Source: Pedobacter sp014947265
GTDB taxonomy: Bacteria; Bacteroidota; Bacteroidia; Sphingobacteriales; Sphingobacteriaceae
Reading direction: 5' to 3'
NCBI RefSeq assembly: GCF_014947265.1
Contig: NZ_JADCNK010000001.1
Location: forward strand, 310,001-374,000
Length of the DNA: 64,000 bases
The translations under genes and the position numbers were made by a program. Position 1 is the first letter of the stretch. The number at the start of each line of letters is the position of its first letter. This document shows, piece by piece, positions 17,405 to 25,792 of this stretch. Below the pieces are notes generated by a model, which did no database searches, was not told the origin of the DNA, and saw nothing but the letters and a program-made list of their open reading frames with translations.

Positions 17405-18484
17405 TTAAATAGCTGAGTAGAAATAATCATAATGCACCAAAGCCTTTTGTTTCTTCTGTCCAATACGCTCTCTGGCTTTATCAGAACCATATTCTGCTAT
17501 TCCCAATCCGATCAGGTTATTTTTTTCGTCGATAATTTTAATAATATCACCTTTTAAAAAGTCTGTTTGGATTTCGATAATTCCCACGGGTAATAAACTG
17601 GTTGCTTTACCGGAAGTTAATACCGTTTTGGCACCATCATTTAGCTTTACGACACCAGTTGCAGCTGTTTCGGAATGGGCAATCCATTTTTTCTTGCCTG
17701 ATTTGCTTTTCTCGGGAACAAAGCGCGTATGCACCAGTTGATTGTTTAATAGAGAAGTCAGCACACCATCTTTCGTTCCATTGGCAATATGGACAGTTAT
17801 ACCCAATTTAGCCACTTTTTGTGCCATGGTCGATTTTGTGATCATTCCGCCACGGCCAAACTGCGACTTTCCGGTTTGTATAAAAGAAGCCAGGTTAGCA
17901 ACCGAACCAGTAATTTCCTCAATAACAGCTGAACCCTCAACTTTCGGATCGCCGTTGTAGATACCGTTTACATTCGACAGAATAATCAGGGCATCGGCAT
18001 TTAACATCGAAGCAATTAACCCTGCCAGTTCATCGTTATCGGTAAACATCAGCTCAGTAACCGAAACCACATCGTTTTCGTTCACAACAGGAATTACCTC
18101 GTTCTGAAGCAAGATCTGCAAACAGTTTTTCATGTTTAAATAATGTGCCCGGTCGCGGAAATCTTCCTTCGTAACCAAAACCTGAGCGCATTGTATAGCA
18201 TGTACTGCAAAGAAATTGGAGTAGGTATTGATCAATTTCACCTGACCAATGGCCGCCAATAGTTGTCTGGTAGTTACGGCGTCTTGTTTTTCAGATACTT
18301 TAATCAAACTTCTTCCCGATGCCACCGCACCTGAAGAAACCAAAATTACTTCAATACCCTGCTTTTTAATATCCGCCAGTTGATTTACAAGGTGTTTGAT
18401 CCTTGCCTCGTCCGGCAAACCATTCGCCTGCGTAATTACATTCGAACCAACTTTAACAACTATCTTTTTGTACCCTAATTTCAT
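17405..18484 (-). CDS. proB: Glutamate 5-kinase
   Basis: ATP-dependent first enzyme of proline synthesis, phosphorylating glutamate. At 359 residues it has the amino-acid kinase domain (IVVKVGSNVI at the N-terminus, VILVSSGAVASGR, VVNENDVV) plus a C-terminal PUA domain (about 270-359; PVGIIEIQTDFLKGDIIKI), the two-domain form common to proline-regulated enzymes. Normal length and start. It is the upstream gene of the proB-proA pair on the minus strand. Feedback by proline is typical of the family but cannot be read from sequence. Confidence 0.96.
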   Translation of the reverse strand: MKLGYKKIVVKVGSNVITQANGLPDEARIKHLVNQLADIKKQGIEVILVSSGAVASGRSLIKVSEKQDAVTTRQLLAAIGQVKLINTYSNFFAVHAIQCAQVLVTKEDFRDRAHYLNMKNCLQILLQNEVIPVVNENDVVSVTELMFTDNDELAGLIASMLNADALIILSNVNGIYNGDPKVEGSAVIEEITGSVANLASFIQTGKSQFGRGGMITKSTMAQKVAKLGITVHIANGTKDGVLTSLLNNQLVHTRFVPEKSKSGKKKWIAHSETAATGVVKLNDGAKTVLTSGKATSLLPVGIIEIQTDFLKGDIIKIIDEKNNLIGLGIAEYGSDKARERIGQKKQKALVHYDYFYSAI

Positions 18485-18768
18485 TATGATTTAAACCGTT
18501 TGGATGTGGCAATTTAACATCAATTTTTCTAATTCGAATGATTATCTATAGGCTTGATGGATTTTTGCGAAAATGGAAATGAGTTTGGGGTTGAGCGTTT
18601 GGCGTTTGGAGTCGATTAACCCTCCACAACAATTTAAAGGTAACAATCTAACCATTCAACAATTAAACAATTTCTTTTACAATTAACCATCACGCCACTA
18701 ATCAACCAATGGCTAATGAACTATTGAACTAAATTATTAAATTGCAATTGAACCGAAATCAAACCGCG
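18485..18768. other. Spacer rich in AACCATTcAAC-like words
   Basis: A 284-bp low-complexity region between divergent genes with repeated AACAATnTAA and TTAACCA-type words. It probably holds the promoters of proB and the peptidase gene, but I see no exact -7 box. Confidence 0.4.
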
Positions 18769-20919
18769 ATGAAATGTATCTTACCCGGTCTTATATTGCT
18801 TAGCGCAATTACGGCTTGTAATCACCCTCAAAAGAAAGAAATGAAAGCAATAACGTGGCCTGATGCAAAGGCACCCATAGCGGAAATTATTCCACACCAA
18901 AGAGTTATACACGGCGATACCGTAGTAGATAATTATTATTGGATGATCGATTACTTTAAAAAAGGCCCCGATAGTACCAAGGTTGTGAATTACCTGAAAG
19001 CCGAAAACGCTTATCTGGATACCATGATGAAGAGTACCGATCAATTTCAGGCTGATTTATTTAAGGAAATGAAAGGTCGGATCAAAGAAAAAGACGAATC
19101 GGTTCCGGTTTTTAGAAATGGCTACTACTATTACTCACGCACAGAGGATGGACAGCAATATTTTAAATACTGCCGTAAAAAAGGAAGTTTATCTGCAGCG
19201 GAAGAAATCTTGCTGGATGTAGATCAATTGGCGAAAGGCCACTCCTATTACAGCGCCACCGGATTTAATGTTAGTCCTGACAATAAACTTTTAGCTTTTG
19301 GTGTCGATCAGGTTTCGCGCCGTCAGTACACCATTAACATTAAAAATTTAGAGACTGGTGAAATGTTAAAAGATGTCATTACCAATACAGAAGGTGGGGT
19401 GGCATGGGCCAATGATAATAAAACATTCTTTTACACCTCAAAAAATCCTGTTACGTTACTTAGTGAAAAAATTAAAAAACATGTACTCGGTTCAGATGCC
19501 AAAACAGATGCGGTAGTTTACGATGAGAAAGATAACACCAATTATATCGGTGTAGGTAAATCGAAAAACGGAAAGTATATTTTTATCGCTTCGCAGGGAA
19601 CGCTTACTTCGGAATATAAAATAGTAGATGCCGACCATCCGGAAAGCCCTTTTAAAGTTTTTGCAGCCCGATCAAAAGATGTATTGTATAATGTAATGCC
19701 TGTTGATGGCAAATTTTTGATCTTAACCAACTGGAACGCCAAGAATTTCCGTTTAATGGAATGTCCGCTGGATAAAACCGAAAAAGAAAACTGGAAAGAG
19801 GTGATTCCGCACCGTGCAGATGTTTTATTGGAAAGTGTTGAAGAGTTTAAAGATTTCACTGTTTTATCTGAACGTAAAAACGGATTAACTGAGTTGCGCG
19901 TACTTAAAAAAGATAAAAGCGATTATTATATCAAATTTGATGAACCAGTTTATGACGCTGGCGTGGGCTCAAATCCCGAATACAACAACACCACATTGCG
20001 TTATGCTTATACCTCATTAACTACTCCAAACTCTACCTACGATTACGATCTGATAAAAAAAGACCAGAAACTAATGAAACAACAGGAAGTTCTGGGCGGC
20101 TATAATCCGAAAGATTATGTTACTGAGCGTGTTTTTGCCACGGCGAAAGATGGTACCAAAGTGCCAATTGCCCTGGTTTATAAAAAGGGCTTCGAAAAGA
20201 ATGGGAAATCACCTCTGTTACTTTATGGTTATGGTTCTTATGGCTCAAATTCGGATGTTTATTTCTCTTCGCCACGTTTGAGTTTGTTGAATAGAGGCTT
20301 TGTATTTGCCATCGCCAATATCCGTGGTGGACAGGAAATGGGCCGTCAATGGTACGAAGATGGAAAACTGATGAAAAAGAAAAACACCTTCACCGATTTT
20401 ATTGCTGCAGGAGAATATTTAATTGATCAGAAATATACCTCAAAAGGCCATTTATATGCCCATGGCGGAAGTGCTGGCGGTTTATTAATGGGGGCTGTAG
20501 CCAACATGGCACCCGATTTATGGAACGGTCTTATTGCTGATGTTCCTTTTGTGGATGTAATTAATACTATGCTGGATGAAAGCATTCCACTTACCACAAA
20601 CGAATTTGATGAGTGGGGAAATCCGAAACAAAAAGCGGCTTACAATTATATGAAAAGCTATTCGCCTTACGAAAACGTAGAGAAAAAAGCTTATCCGAAT
20701 ATGCTGGTTACAACTGGTTTGCACGATAGCCAGGTACAGTACTTTGAACCGGCAAAATGGGTAGCTAAATTAAGGGCAACCAAAACTGATAAGAATGTTT
20801 TACTCCTTAAAACCAATATGGAATTTGGCCATGGCGGTGCCTCTGGCCGTTTTGATTATTTAAAAGACGTTTCATTACGCTGGGCGTTTTTATTCTCGCT
20901 GGAGGGCATAACTAAATAA
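18769..20919 (+). CDS. Prolyl oligopeptidase-family serine peptidase (lipoprotein)
   Basis: A 716-residue S9-family peptidase. The start at 18769 (ATG) gives lipobox ITAC after a short hydrophobic stretch, so the enzyme is probably lipid-anchored; a TTG nine codons upstream is less likely. The N-terminal half is a seven-blade propeller. The C-terminal hydrolase has nucleophile Ser568 in GGSAGG, with Asp653 (GLHDSQVQYFEP) and His688 (FGHGGASGR) completing the triad. The arrangement is that of prolyl oligopeptidase/oligopeptidase B enzymes that cleave short peptides. It is followed by a hairpin repeat at 20931-20972. Confidence 0.93.
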   Translation: MKCILPGLILLSAITACNHPQKKEMKAITWPDAKAPIAEIIPHQRVIHGDTVVDNYYWMIDYFKKGPDSTKVVNYLKAENAYLDTMMKSTDQFQADLFKEMKGRIKEKDESVPVFRNGYYYYSRTEDGQQYFKYCRKKGSLSAAEEILLDVDQLAKGHSYYSATGFNVSPDNKLLAFGVDQVSRRQYTINIKNLETGEMLKDVITNTEGGVAWANDNKTFFYTSKNPVTLLSEKIKKHVLGSDAKTDAVVYDEKDNTNYIGVGKSKNGKYIFIASQGTLTSEYKIVDADHPESPFKVFAARSKDVLYNVMPVDGKFLILTNWNAKNFRLMECPLDKTEKENWKEVIPHRADVLLESVEEFKDFTVLSERKNGLTELRVLKKDKSDYYIKFDEPVYDAGVGSNPEYNNTTLRYAYTSLTTPNSTYDYDLIKKDQKLMKQQEVLGGYNPKDYVTERVFATAKDGTKVPIALVYKKGFEKNGKSPLLLYGYGSYGSNSDVYFSSPRLSLLNRGFVFAIANIRGGQEMGRQWYEDGKLMKKKNTFTDFIAAGEYLIDQKYTSKGHLYAHGGSAGGLLMGAVANMAPDLWNGLIADVPFVDVINTMLDESIPLTTNEFDEWGNPKQKAAYNYMKSYSPYENVEKKAYPNMLVTTGLHDSQVQYFEPAKWVAKLRATKTDKNVLLLKTNMEFGHGGASGRFDYLKDVSLRWAFLFSLEGITK

Positions 20920-20930
20920 ATTTCCCTAAA

Positions 20931-20972
20931 TCCGTCATTTCGAGCGGAGTGCAACGCAGCCGAGATGACGGA
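20931..20972. repeat. Dispersed palindromic repeat, copy A (possible terminator)
   Basis: TCCGTCAT and ATGACGGA bracket a GAGCGGAGTGCAACGCAGCC core and are followed by TCTTTTT. It belongs to the family also seen at 23491-23606 and 62605-62688, and here may end transcription of the peptidase gene. Confidence 0.7.
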
Positions 20973-21010
20973 TCTTTTTAAACCATTAATAAATTATATT
21001 TCACCCCTCA

Positions 21011-21463
21011 ATGAACACCAAACTAAAAACACTCCAAATCATCCACCTCGCACTATGCTCAGGCGTTTTACTTTTCGCGTTGGTCACCATTTTCCTTAAC
21101 CGCGAAATCATGTTTTTTGATGCCAATCCGCAAACTACTGCACCTTTTAACCCGATATTCCCAATTATGGGACTGATTACCATATCGGGGAGTATTTTTT
21201 TTTACAGAAATTTAATTTCTAAAATAGATAAATCTGCCTCTGCCGATACTAAGATCAATATGTATCAAAGTGCCTTTATCATCAGCGCAGCACTTTTAGA
21301 AGGTGGGGCACTTTTTAATATCGTAGGCTTTTTTATCACGCAGAACTCCTTCTTTTTAATTTTTGGCCTCGCTAATTTTGTTTTTCTAGCCCTAAAAAGA
21401 CCAACAAAAGATAAATTGATTTCCGCCTTACAATTGCAATACCCGGATACCGAGTCTTTGTAA
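21011..21463 (+). CDS. Hypothetical membrane protein, 150 aa
   Basis: A protein with four predicted membrane helices at about 11-33, 49-66, 86-106 and 110-128, and a short charged C-terminal tail (RPTKDKLISALQLQ). It is one of the small four-helix membrane proteins common next to metalloprotease genes in Bacteroidetes, but I do not recognise a named family. It ends 26 bp before the M16 peptidase gene and is read in the same direction, although the peptidase has its own promoter box at 21475. Confidence 0.65.
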   Translation: MNTKLKTLQIIHLALCSGVLLFALVTIFLNREIMFFDANPQTTAPFNPIFPIMGLITISGSIFFYRNLISKIDKSASADTKINMYQSAFIISAALLEGGALFNIVGFFITQNSFFLIFGLANFVFLALKRPTKDKLISALQLQYPDTESL

Positions 21464-21474
21464 GCAATTAGGCT

Positions 21475-21482
21475 TATCTTTG
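21475..21482 (+). promoter_or_regulatory. -7 box TATCTTTG 7 nt before the M16 peptidase ATG
   Basis: TATCTTTG fits TAnnTTTG and ends only seven bases before the start codon at 21490, so transcription would begin within a few bases of the ATG, giving a very short or absent leader. Confidence 0.5.
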
Positions 21483-21489
21483 CCCCTTA

Positions 21490-22722
21490 ATGGAATACAA
21501 TGTTCACACTTTGCCAAATGGCATACGCATATTGCATGTGCCTGCGGCCTCTGCCATATCTCATGCATGCATCATCGTTAATACAGGATCACGAGACGAG
21601 CCTGAAGGCAAAGCAGGTTTAGCACATTTTATTGAGCACCTGATCTTTAAGCGTACCGAAAAACGAAGCACCAACCAGATTTTAAACCGGTTGGAGAGCG
21701 TTGGGGCAGACTTAAACGCCTATACCACAAAAGAATATACCTGCGTACATGCTTCTTTTTTAAATCCTTATTTGGATAGAACTTTAGATCTCTTTAACGA
21801 CATTATCTTCCATTCTACTTTTCCTGAAGAAGAAATGGATAAAGAAAAAAGTGTAATTCTGGATGAAATTTCATCTTATTTAGATCAACCGGAAGAAGCT
21901 ATTAATGATGATTTCGAAGATATGCTTTTCGCCGGGCATGCATTGGGAAACAATATTTTGGGTACAACAGAATCTGTTCAAAACTTTACCCGTGAGGATG
22001 TCATCAATTTCAGAAAAGCAAATTATCGCACCAACGAAATTGTGGTGGCTGTTTTAGGAAATTATACTTTAAACAACGTTGTAAATAAAGGAAGCAAGTA
22101 TTTTGCTGATGTTGAAGAGAATAATCCGGTTAAAAAAAGGATTAAACCAGGCATACTTCCGCAGAGCAATACCACCATTTACAAACCAATTATGCAGGCG
22201 CATTGCATTTTGGGTACACAGGCCTATTCTACCTACCAATCGCAAAAAGTTTCTTTAATGCTGCTCAACAATTACTTTGGTGGTAATGGAATGAGCTCTG
22301 TTTTAAACCTGCAGATCAGGGAGAAATACGGGATTGCTTATACCATCGAATCCAATTTTTCGCCCTTGAGTGATACAGGTATTTTTTCCATTTATTTCGG
22401 AACAGATAAAGAAAAACAAGCAAAAGCGCTCTCTTTAATCTTTAAGGAGATCAAAAAGCTCAGAGAACATCCTTTAAATGAATTGCAGTTACAAAAGGCC
22501 AAACATAAATTTATAGGACAGATTGCTTTGGGAGAAGAAAACAGAATTGGTTTAATCATTTCAATGGCCAAAAGCCTGATCGATCATGATAAAATAGATT
22601 CTTTAGAAACTGTTTTTGAGAAAATTAATGCCGTTACCACCACACAAATGGCCGATGTTACCCATGAAATTTTAGATATTGAGCAACTGAATATCTTTAC
22701 TTTCTGCCCAATAGAGGAATAA
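21490..22722 (+). CDS. M16-family zinc peptidase (processing peptidase-like)
   Basis: A 410-residue, single-domain M16 family member. The inverted zinc motif HFIEH is present at H46-E49-H50, with the downstream EEMDKEKSVILDEI segment carrying the third-ligand glutamate. A second-domain region (from about 190) has the usual YGGNG-like FGGNGMSSVLN and the RE-K-Y-G-IAY block. There is no signal peptide, so it is cytoplasmic or periplasmic by an uncleaved route. The family cleaves peptides or processes precursors; the substrate here is unknown. The near-leaderless promoter at 21475 is noteworthy. Confidence 0.9.
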   Translation: MEYNVHTLPNGIRILHVPAASAISHACIIVNTGSRDEPEGKAGLAHFIEHLIFKRTEKRSTNQILNRLESVGADLNAYTTKEYTCVHASFLNPYLDRTLDLFNDIIFHSTFPEEEMDKEKSVILDEISSYLDQPEEAINDDFEDMLFAGHALGNNILGTTESVQNFTREDVINFRKANYRTNEIVVAVLGNYTLNNVVNKGSKYFADVEENNPVKKRIKPGILPQSNTTIYKPIMQAHCILGTQAYSTYQSQKVSLMLLNNYFGGNGMSSVLNLQIREKYGIAYTIESNFSPLSDTGIFSIYFGTDKEKQAKALSLIFKEIKKLREHPLNELQLQKAKHKFIGQIALGEENRIGLIISMAKSLIDHDKIDSLETVFEKINAVTTTQMADVTHEILDIEQLNIFTFCPIEE

Positions 22723-22726
22723 TTGT

Positions 22727-22734
22727 TATTTTTG
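22727..22734 (+). promoter_or_regulatory. Possible -7 box (TATTTTTG) for def
   Basis: Fits TAnnTTTG just after the M16 stop codon. It would give def a leader of about 125 nt that contains the palindrome 22761-22805. The assignment is tentative. Confidence 0.35.
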
Positions 22735-22760
22735 TAAGTCAAATCTTTCAGTTTGTCTTC

Positions 22761-22805
22761 CTGAGCCTGTCGAAGGACTTAATGATGAGTCTTCGACAGG
22801 CTCAG
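22761..22805. repeat. Perfect hairpin in the M16-def spacer
   Basis: CTGAGCCTGTCGAAG (22761-22775) and its exact reverse complement (22791-22805) form a 15-bp stem with a 15-base loop. This is a common dispersed repeat type. There is no T-run, so it is a weak terminator; if def starts upstream, it would lie in the def leader. Confidence 0.7.
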
Positions 22806-22866
22806 ACTGACACCATTTTATAATAATTAAAGAGTTCAGATTCACTTCTGAAAAAAATACAATACA

Positions 22867-23427
22867 ATGAAATTACCAATAGTAGCTTACGGCGATCCTG
22901 TTTTAAAAAAGATAGGTACCGATATCGATAAAGATTATCCGGAATTAAAACAATTAATCAGCGATATGTTCGACACCATGTATTACGCCAATGGAGTAGG
23001 GCTTGCTGCACCTCAGATTGGTTTACCGATCCGTTTGTTTATTGTAGATACCGGAGAAGATGAAGACGGCAATCCAGGCTATAAAAAAGTATTTATCAAT
23101 GCCAGAATTTTAGAAGAAACAGGCGAAGCCTGGAGTTTTAACGAAGGTTGTTTAAGTATTCCTGATATCCGTGAAAACATTATGCGCAAACCAAATATCA
23201 AGATTACGTATTTCGACGAAAACTGGGTAGAGCATACTGATGATGTTGATGGAATGCCTGCACGTGTAATCCAGCACGAATACGACCATATTGAAGGTAA
23301 ACTATTTACAGATAAAGTAAGTGTATTGCGTAAAACCATGCTTAAAAGTAAGCTGGATGCGATTTCAAAAGGAAATATCAAAACAGATTACAAAATGAAG
23401 TTTCCGAATAAGAGCAAAAAAAGATAG
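22867..23427 (+). CDS. def: Peptide deformylase
   Basis: A 186-residue iron-dependent deformylase that removes the formyl group from nascent proteins. All three class motifs are present: GVGLAAPQIG, EGCLSIP (metal-binding Cys) and the metal-site HEYDH in QHEYDHIEGK. Length and N-terminus (MKLPIVAYGDPVLKK) are normal. It sits downstream of the M16 gene but separated by 144 bp with its own possible promoter and a hairpin. Confidence 0.97.
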   Translation: MKLPIVAYGDPVLKKIGTDIDKDYPELKQLISDMFDTMYYANGVGLAAPQIGLPIRLFIVDTGEDEDGNPGYKKVFINARILEETGEAWSFNEGCLSIPDIRENIMRKPNIKITYFDENWVEHTDDVDGMPARVIQHEYDHIEGKLFTDKVSVLRKTMLKSKLDAISKGNIKTDYKMKFPNKSKKR

Positions 23428-23490
23428 GCTTAAAATGGAATATGTGAGAGGGAAAATGGAAACGTTTTCCCTTTTTTATTTCTGCAATTA

Positions 23491-23606
23491 CCGCAGTCGT
23501 CATTTTGAGCGGGGTGCAACGTAGTCTAGAACCAAGATTGCTCAACGAAGCTAAATCTAACTAAATAGATCTCTCCATTTTGCTTCGCTTCAGTCGAGAT
23601 GACCGC
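23491..23606. repeat. Dispersed palindromic repeat, copy B (long form)
   Basis: About 116 bp bounded by GTCATTTTGAGC and GTCGAGATGACC, with GCTTCGCTTCAGTCGAG near the right end. It belongs to the same family as 20931-20972 and 62605-62688. The centre differs between copies. It lies between the convergent ends of def and the gene at 23616. Confidence 0.75.
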
Positions 23607-23615
23607 ACGATGAAA

Positions 23616-24251
23616 CTAATTCGTCCTACTTTTATCGCCATCAAAAATTTGCTGCATCAGCTTGCCCCAGGCGAAAGGATTAAGTAGTGGATTGGTTTGA
23701 ACCATGTTTTTATTAATCATCCTGTCAAAATTATAGCGGTAATTCTGACTGCCGATTTCCTGTCCATCGCGCGGTAGCGTTTGAATCAAGCCATCGATTG
23801 ACGAACGAGAAAGGTTCTTTTTAGCAATGGCCATATCATCATCCGCCAGTTTCATCGATAAAAACTCACGGGTAAATTCTTCTGTTGTAGCCCAAGGGAA
23901 AACACGCACCGAAGGTAAATCGATCACATTAGCTTTCAATTTAACCATAATCGTGTACTTGCTATCTGGTGTACTTTCCGGAATCACCGTTGAAAACTTC
24001 TTGTAACCAATGGCCGTAAACAAGATCGTATCGCCAGGATTAACAATAAAGGTAAAATATCCTCTATAATCTGCTCCAACCCTTTTACTCTTGGCAGAAA
24101 GATTGGTGATGGTTACGTAAGGTATCACATTTGAACTGTCGATATCGGTAATAATTCCTGAAAATTGGATGAGTTTATCCTGTTCCGGCTTTTGTTGCGC
24201 AAAAGCAGTTACAGAAAAAATTAAGCAAATCAGGACAATACAATATCTCAT
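23616..24251 (-). CDS. Carboxypeptidase-regulatory-like domain secreted protein
   Basis: A 211-residue exported protein: signal peptide ending AFAQQ, then a single beta-sandwich of the CarboxypepD_reg-like type (IQFSGIITDIDSSNVIPYVTI, RGYFTFIVNPGDTILFTAIGYK), then a helical tail with no recognised motif. Such domains open SusC/TonB receptors in Bacteroidetes, but here there is no barrel, so it is a stand-alone protein. The minus-strand -7 box TACTTTTG (24257-24264) ends 5 nt before the ATG, predicting a leaderless transcript. Confidence 0.75.
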   Translation of the reverse strand: MRYCIVLICLIFSVTAFAQQKPEQDKLIQFSGIITDIDSSNVIPYVTITNLSAKSKRVGADYRGYFTFIVNPGDTILFTAIGYKKFSTVIPESTPDSKYTIMVKLKANVIDLPSVRVFPWATTEEFTREFLSMKLADDDMAIAKKNLSRSSIDGLIQTLPRDGQEIGSQNYRYNFDRMINKNMVQTNPLLNPFAWGKLMQQIFDGDKSRTN

Positions 24252-24256
24252 TAAGA

Positions 24257-24264
24257 CAAAAGTA
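24257..24264 (-). promoter_or_regulatory. -7 box (TACTTTTG, minus) 5 nt before ATG 24251
   Basis: Plus-strand CAAAAGTA is TACTTTTG on the minus strand, matching TAnnTTTG, with a 5-base gap to the start codon. A leaderless mRNA is the direct prediction. Confidence 0.5.
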
Positions 24265-24304
24265 ATTTTATTAATAAAACTTCCTTGTTAAATAGTGTTA
24301 AAGC

Positions 24305-24550
24305 TTAATCTTGCTCTGCCATGTTAACGGCAACTACCGATGTAATCTGCGGAACAGCTTTCATAATCGCTTGTTCGATCCCAGATTTCATAGTCATGAA
24401 ACTCATCGGGCAAGAACCGCAGTTGCCCAAAAGCTTAAGCTTTACTGTTCCTTCAGATGTAATTTCTTCAACAGAAACATCACCTCCATCAGCCTTTAAA
24501 TAAGGTCTGATAGTTTCCAATGCCTGTTCTACTTGTTCTGTTAAATTCAT
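24305..24550 (-). CDS. NifU-like Fe-S scaffold protein (Nfu type)
   Basis: An 81-residue Nfu-type C-terminal domain protein. It has the family pattern LETIRPYLKADGGD followed by a CxxC metal motif (C44 and C47 in GNCGSC). It binds or delivers a [4Fe-4S] cluster between two subunits. The gene lies 34 bp downstream of mrp on the same strand, and the pair is common in Bacteroidetes Fe-S cluster assembly. Full length for the stand-alone class; no other domain. Confidence 0.92.
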   Translation of the reverse strand: MNLTEQVEQALETIRPYLKADGGDVSVEEITSEGTVKLKLLGNCGSCPMSFMTMKSGIEQAIMKAVPQITSVVAVNMAEQD

Positions 24551-24584
24551 TATATATATTTTAATTTATAAAAATAGTAATTTT

Positions 24585-25661
24585 TTAGCAATTCACCATT
24601 TGCGCATTGTTGATGGAGATCTGTTGTGCAATCTTACTTGCAATATCGCCAAATACAACATCCAATAACGGGTTTTGATTTAATGCCACTGGTTTCCCTT
24701 GATCTCCGGCCTCCGAAATGCTTTGAATAATTGGGATTTCTCCTAAAAACGGCACATCAAAACGTGCTGCTAGCTCGGTACCACCACCTTTTCCGAAGAT
24801 ATAATATTTATTCTCCGGCAATTCTGCAGGAGTAAAATACGACATATTTTCTATAACACCCAAAATCGGGATATTAATTCCAGGCATTCTGAACATCGCC
24901 AAACCTTTGTGTGTATCAGCCAATGCAACCTGTTGCGGCGTAGTAACCACAACTGCTCCTGAAATTGGGAAACTTTGCGTAATAGTGATATGGATATCGC
25001 CCGTTCCAGGTGGAAGATCTACGATCAGATAATCCAGTTCTCCCCAGTTGGTATCATTAAACAATTGTTTTACTGCGTTAGATGCCATTGGTCCACGCCA
25101 CGGCACTGGCTGCCCAGGATCTGCAAAAAAACCTAAAGACAATAATTTTATCCCGTATTTCTCAATTGGCAAAATTTTCGTTTTACCATCAGCGGTTTCT
25201 TCGGCACCTGGCTTGGCATCAACCAGATCAAACATAGTTGGTACCGATGGGCCATAAATATCGGCATCGATAAGGCCAACTTTGGCACCATCTTTAGCCA
25301 ATACAACTGCCAGATTGCTCGCCACAGTAGATTTACCAACTCCCCCTTTTCCAGATGAAACCAAAATAATGTTTTTGATGTTATCTAGCGATGATGAATT
25401 ACTTGGTTGAGTAACCCTTGAAGTTACATTGATCACCACCTCTGCCGTTTGCGATACAAAATGTTTGATGGCATTTGTACAGGCATTTTTCAGCATCTCC
25501 TTCATTGGACATGCCGGTGTGGTAAGCTCCAATGTAAAATTGACCAGGTTATCTGTAATCTGTAAATCTTTAATCATGTTTAAAGTAACCAGATCTTTTT
25601 TAAGATCGGGATCTTCAACATTTTTAAGCGCATCTAAAACTTGTTGCGGGCTAATCTGCAT
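24585..25661 (-). CDS. apbC: Mrp/ApbC iron-sulfur cluster carrier ATPase
   Basis: A 358-residue Mrp/NBP35-type P-loop ATPase. The N-terminal 80 residues are a MIP18/DUF59 domain (NVEDPDLKKDLVTLNMIKDL), followed by the deviant Walker A GKGGVGKS at 104-111, LIDADIYGPS and the WRGPMASNAVKQL and VDLPPGTGD motifs. The usual C-terminal CxxC is not obvious; in this group the metal ligands may differ. It carries Fe-S clusters to apo-proteins. It lies upstream of the Nfu-type gene in one operon, with a -7 box (TAATTTTG) at 25678-25685. Confidence 0.92.
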   Translation of the reverse strand: MQISPQQVLDALKNVEDPDLKKDLVTLNMIKDLQITDNLVNFTLELTTPACPMKEMLKNACTNAIKHFVSQTAEVVINVTSRVTQPSNSSSLDNIKNIILVSSGKGGVGKSTVASNLAVVLAKDGAKVGLIDADIYGPSVPTMFDLVDAKPGAEETADGKTKILPIEKYGIKLLSLGFFADPGQPVPWRGPMASNAVKQLFNDTNWGELDYLIVDLPPGTGDIHITITQSFPISGAVVVTTPQQVALADTHKGLAMFRMPGINIPILGVIENMSYFTPAELPENKYYIFGKGGGTELAARFDVPFLGEIPIIQSISEAGDQGKPVALNQNPLLDVVFGDIASKIAQQISINNAQMVNC

Positions 25662-25677
25662 GGTATTAATTTAAATT

Positions 25678-25685
25678 CAAAATTA
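25678..25685 (-). promoter_or_regulatory. -7 box (TAATTTTG, minus) for the mrp-nfu operon
   Basis: Plus-strand CAAAATTA is TAATTTTG on the minus strand, 16 nt before the start at 25661; it predicts a leader of about 11 nt. Confidence 0.45.
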
Positions 25686-25792
25686 ACAAAACATAGCCAC
25701 AAATACTTTTATTTAGGCTTTTTAACTGTAATTTTAACACGAAATAAACATTTAATTGTTACGTTTAAGCAATTAACCATTTTAACGACTAT

